Assembly (NCBI GenBank): GCA_016793445.1
Contig: JAEUME010000019.1
Coordinates: forward strand, 1 to 64,000
Direction of reading: 5' to 3'
DNA from: Hyphomicrobium sp.
GTDB taxonomy: Bacteria; Pseudomonadota; Alphaproteobacteria; Rhizobiales; Hyphomicrobiaceae
DNA: 64,000 nucleotides
A program made the translations under genes and the position numbers. Below the pieces are notes generated by a model, which did not search any database, was not told the DNA's origin, and saw nothing but the letters and a program-made list of their open reading frames with translations. This document shows, one piece after another, positions 50,711 to 59,838 of the stretch (its first letter is position 1; each line of letters starts with the position of its first letter).

Positions 50711-51895
50711 TTAGACATAGACCCCTGGCTTCTGCCTTACGGGTTTCTGTTCGGGTTCATTATTGTGGCGCGCAGCACTTTGATCTTGCCTGCCGTGTCC
50801 CGCATTTCGGCCGTCATGACGTCCATTGCCTTGAGACGTCTCCGCACCGGCGCTATCGCGAGGCACTCCAGGCGTTGCGCCAGGGTCGCGCCGCGACTCT
50901 CCGAACGGATTGTGAAGAAGAGCGCGCTCAATACCGATGTTCGACAAGTCGTAACCCGCTGCGGTCAAACTATCCTTGAGACCGCCGAGCTGCCCTTCCA
51001 GAAGATGGCGGGCCGTCTCTGTCTGCGGTGTGAGCATGACGGAAAGGCCGTCCCCGGCGAGCTTCATCTTGATCTCGATCCGGCCGAGATGCTCCGGCTT
51101 CAGCACGACATCCAGAATACGCAACTGCGCCTTGTACCAAGCGGGCTCGGCATCTGCGCCCGGCGCGGCGCGTGCCTGGGCGTTATCCGAAGGTGACAGC
51201 GCCTCTCGCAGGCTCGAAGCGATTTGGGTCGCGACGCTTCCCGGTGAGGTCCCCAACGCGGTGTCGCGCTCAATGAGCGCCTCGGCGAGACCGGCTTTGG
51301 CTCCTTCAATTTCGCGCCCAACACTTGGCAGCTCAGCCTTATCGCCCGGTCCGTCATTGTCTTTGTCGGGCATGGTGACCGTCAGCGTGCCTTCCGCTTC
51401 GTCGGATAAGGCGGGCGATGCGCCTGGCTTATGCGCACTCAGTGAAGGCGGCGGCCGATGCGTTGTCGCGCCCACGACAACGGCTCCTGAAATTAATACC
51501 CCTGGCTCCGCTCCGCCCGGCTGCACATCCATATCCCGCGCGGGCCTCGCATCGGACTTGACGGCTTCCGGCGCTCCTGCATCCATACGTACGCTGCGTG
51601 CGCCGCCGGCCGGTGGTTTCGCGACGCTCACGCCCGGTTGCGGCGTGGTTGGCTGTGGCGTTATCACCGCCACGGCCAGCAGTGGCCACATCAGCCTGAC
51701 ATCATCGGCACCGGAAGCTTCAACGATGTCATCTTGGGACGGCGTTGCCGCATCTATTGGCTTCTCCTCGTCGCTGGTCTTTTCCATCAATGCTGCAAAC
51801 AGATCGTCGACGACCGGCGTCGCGGCAATGGGGGCCAAGCTTGCGGGTTCGCACGCAGGCGTTGGCGTGATCCGGCTGGTCAACGGCACGGTCAT
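50711..51895 (-). CDS. fliK: FliK-like flagellar hook-length control protein
   Basis: A 394-residue protein. The N-terminal two-thirds are Pro/Ala-rich and low complexity, the ruler part. The conserved C-terminal Flg_hook domain is AQLRILDVVLKPEHLGRIEIKMKLAGDGLSVMLTPQTETARHLLEGQLGGLKDSLTAAGYDLSNIGIER. FliK measures hook length and triggers the export switch via FlhB, which is not in the window. A Gly/Asn/Gln-rich tail follows. It overlaps the motC stop by 4 bp. Confidence 0.87.
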   Translation of the reverse strand: MTVPLTSRITPTPACEPASLAPIAATPVVDDLFAALMEKTSDEEKPIDAATPSQDDIVEASGADDVRLMWPLLAVAVITPQPTTPQPGVSVAKPPAGGARSVRMDAGAPEAVKSDARPARDMDVQPGGAEPGVLISGAVVVGATTHRPPPSLSAHKPGASPALSDEAEGTLTVTMPDKDNDGPGDKAELPSVGREIEGAKAGLAEALIERDTALGTSPGSVATQIASSLREALSPSDNAQARAAPGADAEPAWYKAQLRILDVVLKPEHLGRIEIKMKLAGDGLSVMLTPQTETARHLLEGQLGGLKDSLTAAGYDLSNIGIERALLHNPFGESRRDPGATPGVPRDSAGAETSQGNGRHDGRNAGHGRQDQSAARHNNEPEQKPVRQKPGVYV

Positions 51896-53124
51896 GGACC
51901 AATCCCGCTCAAGCTTTTCTGCGCCTCTTTCAGAGATTTCTCGGCATGCGCCACGAGATTGCCACCCAGCGGGCTCTCTGCTGCTGGATCCATTTCATTG
52001 GCGCCAAGAGCCTTGCGCGCGGCGGGAGGTGCAGCGTCGTATTTGGACGCGCTTGCGTCGCTGAACCCGCCCTCGACATCGCGCGCGACAATGATTGCCG
52101 CCCGAATAAGTTGCTGCTCCGCCGGCGTATAGCGGCGAACATCGAGGGCCTCAAGGGCGGCCACCGACACTTGCGCCGTCTGAACGCTGATGCCTGCTGC
52201 ACGCTTGTAGAGTTCCGCCCGCCGCCTGAGATCGGACTGCTCCGGCTCGGTCCTGCAAACAAAATCCGCCAACGCGGCGGCGTGCGCCAACGCTCCCGTC
52301 AACAGCAGCCGCCCGCTCAACGCGACGAGAAAGGCCCTGTAGCGGTTCGAACCTTCTGCCACATTCACCGCGACCGATGGCATCAGAAAATCCGCCGCAG
52401 TGATCGTGCCGTGCTTGCCCGCCATCCCGACGATGAGTGTCTTGAAACTGTCCCAGTAAGTCGATTGAGGAAAGCGACGAAGATAAGCCGACATCCGCTC
52501 GCCGGCCTTCTTGGAATCGCCGAGCCTGAGCAGGATGATAATCTGCTGGCGCAGTGCCGCCTCCTCCAGGCCTGTCCCCGGCACGCCGATCCGCGCCTCC
52601 TGGAGCTGTAAGATTGCGCGTTTTGGATCACTGTCTGCGAACATCTTTGCCTCGGCAAGCGCCAACGATGCCCGCACGGCCACCGGCAAGACTTGTCGAT
52701 CGACCTTCGCGAAAAAGCTCTTTGCCTCCTCTAAATTCCGGACCGAAAGAGCCAGCAGCCCGCGCCCCAGAACGCGATCATTTTCGACCCAATGATCATC
52801 TTCGAGAACGCGCGAGAGCGTTTGTGTCCCGGCGCCACACAGCACAAGAGCCAACAAACCCGCTGCGTTCTCCGGCCGACGCAAGACGTTGACGTCCGCT
52901 CCGGCAATCCTGGCCGCGACGATCTTGAGCGTATCCCCGCGCAGCGCCTCGGCATTCGGCGTTCCATACGCCGAGGCATCGATAGCCTTGTGCAGCTCTC
53001 GAGCCAGGTTGGCGAACTCGCCGGCCTGATAATGGTGAGGCACATTTTCGCCAGTCGTAGCGCGGGCGTCGTTTGCCGCATACGGAGACAAGAGCGCCAG
53101 AAAGGCGATGCTGCCTCTCATCAT
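51892..53124 (-). CDS. motC: Periplasmic motor protein MotC
   Basis: A 410-residue periplasmic protein of the rhizobial MotC family, which supports MotB in Sinorhizobium and Agrobacterium. A signal sequence (MRGSIAFLALLSPYAANDARA) is followed by a TPR-like helical body. Typical stretches are YQAGEFANLARELHKAID, LSVRNLEEAKSFFAKVDRQVLPVAVRASLALAEAKMFADSDPKRAILQLQEARIGVPGTGLEEAALRQQIIILLRLGD and PQSTYWDSFKTLIVGMAG. Both ends overlap neighbours by 4 bp (motB, fliK), showing a tightly coupled motB-motC-fliK set. Confidence 0.9.
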   Translation of the reverse strand: MMRGSIAFLALLSPYAANDARATTGENVPHHYQAGEFANLARELHKAIDASAYGTPNAEALRGDTLKIVAARIAGADVNVLRRPENAAGLLALVLCGAGTQTLSRVLEDDHWVENDRVLGRGLLALSVRNLEEAKSFFAKVDRQVLPVAVRASLALAEAKMFADSDPKRAILQLQEARIGVPGTGLEEAALRQQIIILLRLGDSKKAGERMSAYLRRFPQSTYWDSFKTLIVGMAGKHGTITAADFLMPSVAVNVAEGSNRYRAFLVALSGRLLLTGALAHAAALADFVCRTEPEQSDLRRRAELYKRAAGISVQTAQVSVAALEALDVRRYTPAEQQLIRAAIIVARDVEGGFSDASASKYDAAPPAARKALGANEMDPAAESPLGGNLVAHAEKSLKEAQKSLSGIGP

Positions 53125-54251
53125 GACTTCGGTGCCCTCAGCAATATCTCGATGCGCCGATTTTGCGCGGCGTAGGGATTGGAGGGAACACGCAAGGCCT
53201 TATCGGCCATTCCCTCGATCTTTTCCAACTGCTCATCGCGTAATCCAGCGCGCCGCAACATGTATTGCGCCATATGCGCCCTTGCGGTCGACAGCCGCCA
53301 GTTATCGTAGCTCGACGTCCGGAAGTTAGCGGCATCAGTGTGCCCCCGGATGACGATGTTGCCTCCTGCGGCACGTAAGATCGGTGTAATTCTTTCCAAA
53401 AGCTTCAAAGTGTGCGGTTGGGGCTCCGCGGAACCCCGGCGAAACATCTCAAACCCATCGTGATCCATGACTGACACCAAGATCCCGTCTCCCGTATGCG
53501 TGACGCTGACTTGAGGGCCGACCCCACGAATGCCTTGCGTGGCTTTCAGAATTTTCTCGGCTACACTCTGGTAGCGCTTATCCGCATCACTCGTGAGAGC
53601 CGCATCCTGCGCAGCATCTATTCCCTCACCGCCGGATGTGGAAGGCCTCGTGGCTGCTGCTCCTGGCACCACCCTGACATCGCGCGATTCCCTGACCTGC
53701 GAACCGGCACCGACGCCGCTATCGAAAGCGTCCGTTGCGTCCCGCTGCTGACCCGGTGTGCTGGAGTCGCCGAGTGTTAGTCCAAACTCTTCGATCGATG
53801 TCTGGCTCGCCCCGATATCGAAGGCTTGGCTGGCAACCGCCTCCAAGGACTCCATCGGGTCAACGAACATTCGGGCTTCCGCCGCCGCTGCCTTTTCTTT
53901 GCGTGCGTTATCGTCAGCTTTCCGGCGCGGCGATGCGGACGGCGCTTGCATCTCCTCCTTCCTGTCGCCGTGGGAGGCGTAAGGCGCTTTGGGATCGGCA
54001 TCCCTCAAGCCCTTCTTGGTCGCTGCCGCATCCGTGAGCTGGAGCGGATTGAAGTAGTTCGCGATCTGCACAATGGTCTTATCGTCAGTCATGCTGACCA
54101 GCCACATCACCAGAAAGAACGCCATCATGGCGGTCATGAAGTCCGCGTACGCTATCTTCCAGGCGCCTCCGTGATGCCCGTCCTCGCCACCGCCCTTGCG
54201 GCGGCGCACGATGACGACTTCCTTGGCGAGATCGAATTTGGCATCACTCAT
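53121..54251 (-). CDS. motB: Flagellar motor stator protein MotB
   Basis: A 376-residue stator. The single helix with the ion-carrying Asp is in GAWKIAYADFMTAMMAFFLVMWLVSMTDDKTI. A Lys-rich plug region and a variable linker (about 75-215) follow. The OmpA-like peptidoglycan-binding domain has GNIVIRGHTDAANFRTSSYDNWRLSTARAHMAQYMLRRAGLRDEQLEKIEGMADKALRVPSNPYAAQNRRIEILL. The N-terminal RRRKGGGEDGHHGGAWK is typical. It overlaps the fliH and motC genes. The partner motA is not in the window. Confidence 0.95.
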   Translation of the reverse strand: MSDAKFDLAKEVVIVRRRKGGGEDGHHGGAWKIAYADFMTAMMAFFLVMWLVSMTDDKTIVQIANYFNPLQLTDAAATKKGLRDADPKAPYASHGDRKEEMQAPSASPRRKADDNARKEKAAAAEARMFVDPMESLEAVASQAFDIGASQTSIEEFGLTLGDSSTPGQQRDATDAFDSGVGAGSQVRESRDVRVVPGAAATRPSTSGGEGIDAAQDAALTSDADKRYQSVAEKILKATQGIRGVGPQVSVTHTGDGILVSVMDHDGFEMFRRGSAEPQPHTLKLLERITPILRAAGGNIVIRGHTDAANFRTSSYDNWRLSTARAHMAQYMLRRAGLRDEQLEKIEGMADKALRVPSNPYAAQNRRIEILLRAPKS

Positions 54252-54877
54252 TGCAGCAAGACCTCAAGTTCAGCGAGCCATCGCGGCAGATCCGACTGCA
54301 GGGACGTCTCAGAAATCTCCATTGAGATGGTCAGGCTGCCGGTGACCTCGCATTCCACCGCTAGGCCTCGCTCCGACAACGCCTCAGAGAGCGGCGCGAC
54401 GAGTTCGGCAGGGCCCCGGAGCGTTACCGGCAGCATTCCGCGCAGCGCGGTGACGCGTTCCACAGCGTCAATAAAACTGTCCTGCGCGGCCTGCGTCATC
54501 CGGTGCGCCGCCAATGGACCAAGGATGCCCACGAGCGCCTCGCGCAGACCTGTCTCGATTTCCGTCAACTTACCGTTGACCGCTTCCGCAAGATGTTCAA
54601 GGCCATCGAGCGACGCGCGATGTTGCATCCTGGCTAACTCGGCCTCGATCTCTAACCGCATGCGCCCAAGCTCAGCGTCATGCTGTGCTTGCGCGGTGCG
54701 CATTCCATCGTCAAATCCCCGCCGATAGGACTCTTCGGTCTGCGTAGGCTTGGCGGGCGCCTCCGGATCGCGCGACGCAGACGTTCCCGCGACCCTCCAA
54801 AGGCTTTCAAAGCGATTAGCCACCTCGCCAGCCACTCGGATGGGTTCGCCGTCAGGTGGTGTTGGATTTGCGGCCAT
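54248..54877 (-). CDS. fliH: FliH-like flagellar assembly protein
   Basis: A 209-residue protein with a long helical middle (ESYRRGFDDGMRTAQAQHDAELGRMRLEIEAELARMQHRASLDGLEHLAEAVNGKLTEIETGLREALVGILGPLAAHRMTQAAQDSFIDAVERV) and a compact C-terminal domain. This matches FliH, the inhibitor and anchor of the export ATPase FliI. Sequence conservation is low, so the name rests on position (fliF-fliH-motB) and shape. The ATG at 54877 is used; a TTG at 54949 would overlap fliF by 41 bp. Confidence 0.78.
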   Translation of the reverse strand: MAANPTPPDGEPIRVAGEVANRFESLWRVAGTSASRDPEAPAKPTQTEESYRRGFDDGMRTAQAQHDAELGRMRLEIEAELARMQHRASLDGLEHLAEAVNGKLTEIETGLREALVGILGPLAAHRMTQAAQDSFIDAVERVTALRGMLPVTLRGPAELVAPLSEALSERGLAVECEVTGSLTISMEISETSLQSDLPRWLAELEVLLQ

Positions 54878-54908
54878 CGCTGAAGCTCTGATTGCAGCCA
54901 CGTCCGGA

Positions 54909-56564
54909 TTATGCGCTTTCTGCCTTGATCCATCGGCGGACGACGGCAACCGCCTGCTCTGGATCCTGGCTGACTAAGTCGTTCAATTGGGCAATCAATG
55001 GTGCCATCCCGCCTTGATGGCGCGGATGTGGGTTATGACTAAGCTCGAGGCGCGGGCCTGACTGCGGGGACATGGCAGCTCTCGCTTCGCTTCGGCCGAT
55101 TGTTGCGGGGGCGGCGCTGGCCTCCGCGGCCGGCGCGGACAAGGCCGGCGCGGTGTCAACCGGAGGCCGCTCGATCAGAATGCGAACAAGCGGGCGCGCA
55201 CCAAACCAGATGATAGCGAGCACCGACAGCACGAGGGTTGCGGCCGTCACCAAGGTGCTTGCCGTATTCCCCAGAACCGCGCCAAATCCTTGCGATTCGT
55301 CATCGCCCAGCACTGCCGCGCCACCCTGGAAGCTCTGGGCAACGACGGTGATCCGGTCACCACGTTGGGTATCGAGGCCCACTGCGCTCGCTGCAAGCTT
55401 CTCAAGATCCGAGAGTCGCGCAGAGGTTTCCGCCTCGTCGAGCGCGGCTCCATCGGGCTTTTTCAAGCTCGCCTTGTTCACGACGATTGCCAGGCTGATA
55501 CGATCGATCCGGTAGCCGTCGCGCGTCGTTTGTATGGTCTTGGAACTGATTTCGTAGTTCGTGGTCTCGTCGCGGCGCTGATTTGCTTTCTGCGACTGGC
55601 GGCTCTGCGCCATATCCGTTGCGCCAGGAATGTTCTGATCGACACTGACCGCCGGATCGGCCGCGCCATCCTTCGTGCTGCCCGATTCCTTCACAACCCG
55701 GGTCGAACGCTCCACCTTGGACGCCGGATCGAATGTGCTTTCGTTGACCGTACTTTGATCGGCGTTGAGCCGGACCGAGACACTGGACTGGAAATTGTCC
55801 AGACCCAGCAGCGGCGTCAACGTCTCAGACAGGTTCTGCTTGAGTTGCAGGGCGAATGCGCTTTCCAGCCCGAGAACCTTATCAGGACTCGTTCTTCTAT
55901 TTTCTTCCCCCGAGGCAAGGACGGTTCCATCCGAGCTGACGACCCGCACGTTCTGCGTCGCCAAGGCGGGCACCGCTGCCGCCACGATATTCCTGACCGC
56001 ATCGACGGGCGCGCGATCGACGGGCACGCCCAACTTCAAGACGACAGAGGCCGTCGGCGCGTATGCCGGCTGCCGAAGACTCGTCTTTTCGGACATGACG
56101 AGATGGACGCGCGAAGAAACGATGCCGGACATGCTGTTCAACGTCCGCATGATCTCGCCCTCCAACGCACGCACCCGCGAAACTTCTTGCATGAAGGTCG
56201 TCAGGCCCAGCGGACCGATCTTGTCAAACAACTCATAGCCGGCGCTCGCACTCGCGGGCAGCCCGCGCTCCGCAAGAACGCCGCGCGTCCGCGCCACGGC
56301 GCTCGACGGCACCGATACCTTCGTGCCATCCATCGAGGTCTCGAACGGAATGCCTATTTCGGTCAAAACGGCTGCGATACGGCCTGCGTCATTTGCCGAC
56401 AAGCCGATATAAAGCAGCTGATAATCGGATCTGGCGATCCAATAGCTGCCGATTGCGATTGACCCAAAAATGACCGATCCGGCCACTCCCAGCATGACCA
56501 ATCGGCGCATTCCGAGCGCGGCCAGATTCCGTCTGAGCTGCTGGAGGGCAAAGGCGAGGTTCAT
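54909..56564 (-). CDS. fliF: Flagellar MS-ring protein FliF
   Basis: A 551-residue protein with two transmembrane helices, near 20-42 (RRLVMLGVAGSVIFGSIAIGSYWIA) and near 425-450 (TLVTAATLVLSVLAIIWFGARPLV). Between them lie the ring-building motifs DAGRIAAVLTEIGIPFETSMDGTKVSVPSSAVARTRGVLAERGLPASASAGYELFDKIGPLGLTTFMQEVSRVRALEGEIMRTLNSM. The C-terminal tail LIAQLNDLVSQDPEQAVAVVRRWIKAE binds FliG in homologues. The ATG at 56564 begins MNLAFALQQ; an upstream ATG at 56678 is rejected. It lies 31 bp before fliH. Confidence 0.95.
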   Translation of the reverse strand: MNLAFALQQLRRNLAALGMRRLVMLGVAGSVIFGSIAIGSYWIARSDYQLLYIGLSANDAGRIAAVLTEIGIPFETSMDGTKVSVPSSAVARTRGVLAERGLPASASAGYELFDKIGPLGLTTFMQEVSRVRALEGEIMRTLNSMSGIVSSRVHLVMSEKTSLRQPAYAPTASVVLKLGVPVDRAPVDAVRNIVAAAVPALATQNVRVVSSDGTVLASGEENRRTSPDKVLGLESAFALQLKQNLSETLTPLLGLDNFQSSVSVRLNADQSTVNESTFDPASKVERSTRVVKESGSTKDGAADPAVSVDQNIPGATDMAQSRQSQKANQRRDETTNYEISSKTIQTTRDGYRIDRISLAIVVNKASLKKPDGAALDEAETSARLSDLEKLAASAVGLDTQRGDRITVVAQSFQGGAAVLGDDESQGFGAVLGNTASTLVTAATLVLSVLAIIWFGARPLVRILIERPPVDTAPALSAPAAEASAAPATIGRSEARAAMSPQSGPRLELSHNPHPRHQGGMAPLIAQLNDLVSQDPEQAVAVVRRWIKAESA

Positions 56565-56704
56565 TGTCTGCCTATCTGGAAAGATGGCAGTAGAATCAGA
56601 TGATTTGCCTTGCGTGGAAATGGCGGCAACGCTCCGCTGACCGTGCCATGACCGGCCGGCCAACGGAGCGTCCGACATTTGCGAGGGTTGTTGACCGGAA
56701 CGTC

Positions 56705-57640
56705 TTACCGGAAGAGGGACAAGATGTTCTGCGTCGAACTGTTGGCGATGCTCATCGCCTGAATACCAAGCTGCTGCTGCACCTGCAGCGCCTGCAGCTT
56801 GGTCGACTCCTCGCTCATATCGGCATCGACCAGCGTCGAGACGCCACGATCAATGGCCTGCATCAGGGAGTTGACGAAGTCCTTCTGCAATCCGACGCGC
56901 TGCTTGACAGAGCCCAGATTGGTTGCGGCCGTTGTCATTTCCTTGATGGCTGTATCCACGCCCTTGATGTACCCCTCGAGCGTCGTCAGATCCGCTGAGC
57001 TGTCCGTCAAGGCCGAGATATCCATTCCGGTTACCGACGTGCCCGTGGCGGCCACCGCGCCGGTGCTGTCGCGCAATCCATCGAGAATGCCGGCCGACGA
57101 CGCGCTGGCATCGAACAGCTTGACGTCCGAAGTATCGACCGAAATCGTGCCGATGGAGATATTGCCGCTGACGTCGCGGGCGAACGACGCAACGATTGTC
57201 TTCGTCGCATTGTATCCGGCAGTCGACGAATCAACCGACAGCCAATTCTGCCCGGAGAACGTTGCGGAGTCGCCGATGTTCTTCAGCTGATTCTGAAGCT
57301 CGGTAATCTCGCTTTGAACCTTCACGCGATCGACGCCAGGTTCACGCGCCGCGACCAGTTTGGCCTTGATCTCGCTCGATACGTCAATCGCGCTGTTGAC
57401 GGCGGTGTACGCCACATCGACGGTCGCGCTCCCAAGCCCCAACGCATCCTTCACGGTCGACAGCGCCTTGTTATCCGAGCGCATGGTGGTCGCGATCGAC
57501 CAGTACGACGCGTTGTCTTCCGCTGTGGCGACACGATAGCCGGTCGAAATCCGGCTCTGGGTCTTGACCATTTCCTTGTTGGTATTCTGCAAGGATTGCA
57601 GTGCGGTCATCGCCGCAAAGTTCGTCTTGATACTATCCAT
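56705..57640 (-). CDS. Flagellin, copy 1
   Basis: A 311-residue filament subunit. N-terminal D0/D1: MDSIKTNFAAMTALQSLQNTNKEMVKTQSRISTGYRVATAEDNASYWSIATTMRSDNKALSTVKDALGLGSATVDVAYTAVNSAIDVSSEIKAKLVAAREPGVDRVKVQSEITELQNQL. C-terminal D0: KDFVNSLMQAIDRGVSTLVDADMSEESTKLQALQVQQQLGIQAMSIANSSTQNILSLFR. The short middle domain is typical of rhizobial flagellins. It differs from copy 2 mainly in the middle region and at scattered N-terminal positions. Lies about 140 bp upstream of fliF, separately transcribed. Confidence 0.95.
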   Translation of the reverse strand: MDSIKTNFAAMTALQSLQNTNKEMVKTQSRISTGYRVATAEDNASYWSIATTMRSDNKALSTVKDALGLGSATVDVAYTAVNSAIDVSSEIKAKLVAAREPGVDRVKVQSEITELQNQLKNIGDSATFSGQNWLSVDSSTAGYNATKTIVASFARDVSGNISIGTISVDTSDVKLFDASASSAGILDGLRDSTGAVAATGTSVTGMDISALTDSSADLTTLEGYIKGVDTAIKEMTTAATNLGSVKQRVGLQKDFVNSLMQAIDRGVSTLVDADMSEESTKLQALQVQQQLGIQAMSIANSSTQNILSLFR

Positions 57641-57951
57641 GGAACTGTCCCTGATGGAGTTTCATAAAGAAGGGGACATTCCGGACTGACCGGCACGGCA
57701 AGACGGCTTCATGCCTTTGAGGAGAGAGCCTCAACTCGACGTGCCGGAGACTCTAGACGCCATAGGTTAGCCAAATGTAATCGCGGCGGACGATGAACCC
57801 GCTTACCTGTCCTCCATCATATAGAGGATGGAGGATCTAACGACCTCTCTTTTCCGGCTACTCCTTCAAGCGCCTGCCGCGATCTGCCGTCCGGCGCACG
57901 CCGCGGCTCCTCCGCGCGCGCTTTCTAACCTGCCGCGCCTCAAAAAGGTGC
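57641..57951. other. Spacer between the two flagellin genes with an inverted repeat
   Basis: The 311-bp interval must hold the end of the upstream flagellin copy 2 transcript and the promoter and leader of copy 1. A 9-bp inverted repeat TCCTCCATC/GATGGAGGA (57810-57835, 8-nt loop) is the clearest element. It has no T-tract, so it is a better candidate for an mRNA structure or protein site than for a terminator. FlbT is expected to act on flagellin leaders. No gene is seen. Confidence 0.5.
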
Positions 57952-58896
57952 CTAGCCATTGCGAAAGAGCGAGAGGATGTTCTGCGTCGAGCTGTTAGTG
58001 ATGCTGAGCGCCTGTACGCCCAGTTGCTGCTGAACCTGAAGGGCCTGCAGCTTCGTCGATTCCTCATTCATGTCCGCATCCACGAGCGTGGCGACCCCTC
58101 GATCGATCGCATCCATCAACGCCTTCACGAACGTCTGCTGCAGGCCAATACGCTGTTTGATCGATCCCAGGCTGCTGCCTGCCGCGGTCATGTCGTCGAT
58201 CGCCACATTCACACCTTTGATGTACTCTTCCAGCTTCGTCAGATCTGCTGGCGAGTCCGTCAGTCCAGAGATGTCGATCGATGTGACGGAGAAGGTCCCG
58301 CCGGCCGCGCGTGCGCCCGTCGAATCACGCAAGGCATCCAGGATGCCGTCGCTGGAGGCAGAGGCATCGAACAGCTTCGCATCGTCGACTGCGAACGTTA
58401 TCGTGCCGATGTCGATCGTTCCATCGGATGCGCGGGAGAACGACGACACGATCGATTTCGTCGCATTGTAGCCCGCCGCAGAACTGTCGACAGCCAGCCA
58501 GTTCTGGCCGGAGAAGAGCGCGGAGTTGGCGATGCTTTTCAGTTGGCTCTGAAGCTCTGCGAGCTCGTCCTGGATATGTCCGCGGTCCAGACCCGGCTCG
58601 CGCGCGGCCACGAGCTTCGCCTTGATTTCGCTCGTGACGTCGATTGCGCTATTCAAGGCCGTATAGGTGACGTCAACAGTCGCGCTTCCAAGACCCAGTG
58701 CGTCAGTGACGGTACTCAGCGCCTTGTTATCGGATCGCATCGTCGTCGAGATCGACCAGTAGGCCGCGTTATCCTCCGCTGTGGAAACGCGATAGCCTGT
58801 CGAAATCCGCTGCTGCGATTTCAGAAGCTCCTTGTTCGTTGCCTGTAACGACTGCAAAGCGGTCATTGCCGCAAAATTCGTCTTGATGCTGTCCAT
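57952..58896 (-). CDS. Flagellin, copy 2
   Basis: A 314-residue filament subunit very similar to copy 1. N-terminal: MDSIKTNFAAMTALQSLQATNKELLKSQQRISTGYRVSTAEDNAAYWSISTTMRSDNKALSTVTDALGLGSATVDVTYTALNSAIDVTSEIKAKLVAAREPGLDRGHIQDELAELQSQL; C-terminal: LMDAIDRGVATLVDADMNEESTKLQALQVQQQLGVQALSITNSSTQNILSLFRNG. The mid-domain carries several residue changes and a short extra segment. The ATG at 58896 has GGGTGG upstream; the GTG at 58905 is less likely. Encoded between fliP and copy 1. Confidence 0.95.
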   Translation of the reverse strand: MDSIKTNFAAMTALQSLQATNKELLKSQQRISTGYRVSTAEDNAAYWSISTTMRSDNKALSTVTDALGLGSATVDVTYTALNSAIDVTSEIKAKLVAAREPGLDRGHIQDELAELQSQLKSIANSALFSGQNWLAVDSSAAGYNATKSIVSSFSRASDGTIDIGTITFAVDDAKLFDASASSDGILDALRDSTGARAAGGTFSVTSIDISGLTDSPADLTKLEEYIKGVNVAIDDMTAAGSSLGSIKQRIGLQQTFVKALMDAIDRGVATLVDADMNEESTKLQALQVQQQLGVQALSITNSSTQNILSLFRNG

Positions 58897-59100
58897 GAGA
58901 GCCACCCAGAAGCGCTAGCGTGTTGCGTGACATGCCGCCTGACATGCCGGATGAGCGCGTGCGGGGGGCGAAGGTTTCCGGCCGAAGCTTATGTTTCGCC
59001 CTGCGCATGCGAATCACAACATGATATGTCTTCAGCCCTTACGCCCGCATCCCTTTAACGCCTCACCGGCGGGCCGCGCGATGACGCTCGCAAGCTCCAC

Positions 59101-59838
59101 TCAAGCGTATGACTTGATGAGCGCTGCAACGAGGATGCTCCACCCGTCGATCAGGACGAAGAAGAGCACTTTAAGGGGAAGGGAGAAGACAACCGGTGAC
59201 ACCATCATCATGCCCATCGACATGACGATGCTTGCCACCACGATGTCGATCACCAGAAACGGTAAGGCGATCAGGAAGCCAATCTCAAATCCTCTGCGTA
59301 ATTCAGAGACGACGAAAGAAGGGACCAGAATCTGAAGGCTCTCGGCATCGGCGTCGGTTCCCGGCGCCGTCTCCTTGATCATCTTCTGAAAGAGCTCGGT
59401 ATCTTTGGGTCGCACGTTCGCTGTCATGAACGCCTTGAATGGCTTCACCATCTCCGTGACGGCTTGTTCCGTAGTGATCTTCTCCTCCATCAACGGCTTC
59501 AATCCATGGCTCCACGCCTGATCGAAAGTTGACGCCATCACGAACCAAGTCATGAACAACGCCAGGTTGATGAGAATGACGTTGCTCGGGGTCGTCTGCA
59601 ATCCAAGCCCAGCGCGCAGGAACGAAAGCGCGACAATGAACCGTGTAAAACACGTCATCATCACAAGTATGCCCGGAGCGATCGAAAGGATCGTGAGTAC
59701 GAGCAGAACCTGGACGATGCCGCCCGCCGCCGTTGGCGCTTGCCCGCCAAGCAGGTCCGTCAGGTTAAACGACTGTGCCTGGGCGGCCGTGACAGGATAG
59801 AGCAGGAAGACGGCAAACAGCGCAGCGAGGCTCGCTAT
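59101..59838 (-). CDS. fliP: Flagellar export gate protein FliP, non-standard start codon
   Basis: The export-gate protein has a signal sequence (ASLAALFAVFLLYPVTAAQAQS), four helices and the FliP signatures SIAPGILVMMTCFTRFIVALSFLRAGLGLQTTPSNVILINLALFMTWFVM and SFVVSELRRGFEIGFLIALPFLVIDIVVASIVMSMGMMMVSPVVFSLPLKVLFFVLIDGW. There is no ATG, GTG or TTG near the signal peptide; the frame is open far back into fliL. An ATA at 59838 overlaps the fliL stop as ATAG, the same geometry as the ATGA junctions of neighbouring genes, and gives 245 codons, the usual FliP length. A CTG at 59820 is the other option. Confidence 0.9.
   Translation of the reverse strand: MASLAALFAVFLLYPVTAAQAQSFNLTDLLGGQAPTAAGGIVQVLLVLTILSIAPGILVMMTCFTRFIVALSFLRAGLGLQTTPSNVILINLALFMTWFVMASTFDQAWSHGLKPLMEEKITTEQAVTEMVKPFKAFMTANVRPKDTELFQKMIKETAPGTDADAESLQILVPSFVVSELRRGFEIGFLIALPFLVIDIVVASIVMSMGMMMVSPVVFSLPLKVLFFVLIDGWSILVAALIKSYA

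Noticed and set aside
55290..56462. 390-codon plus-strand frame over fliF
   Set aside because: Antisense to fliF; low-complexity translation with no known family.
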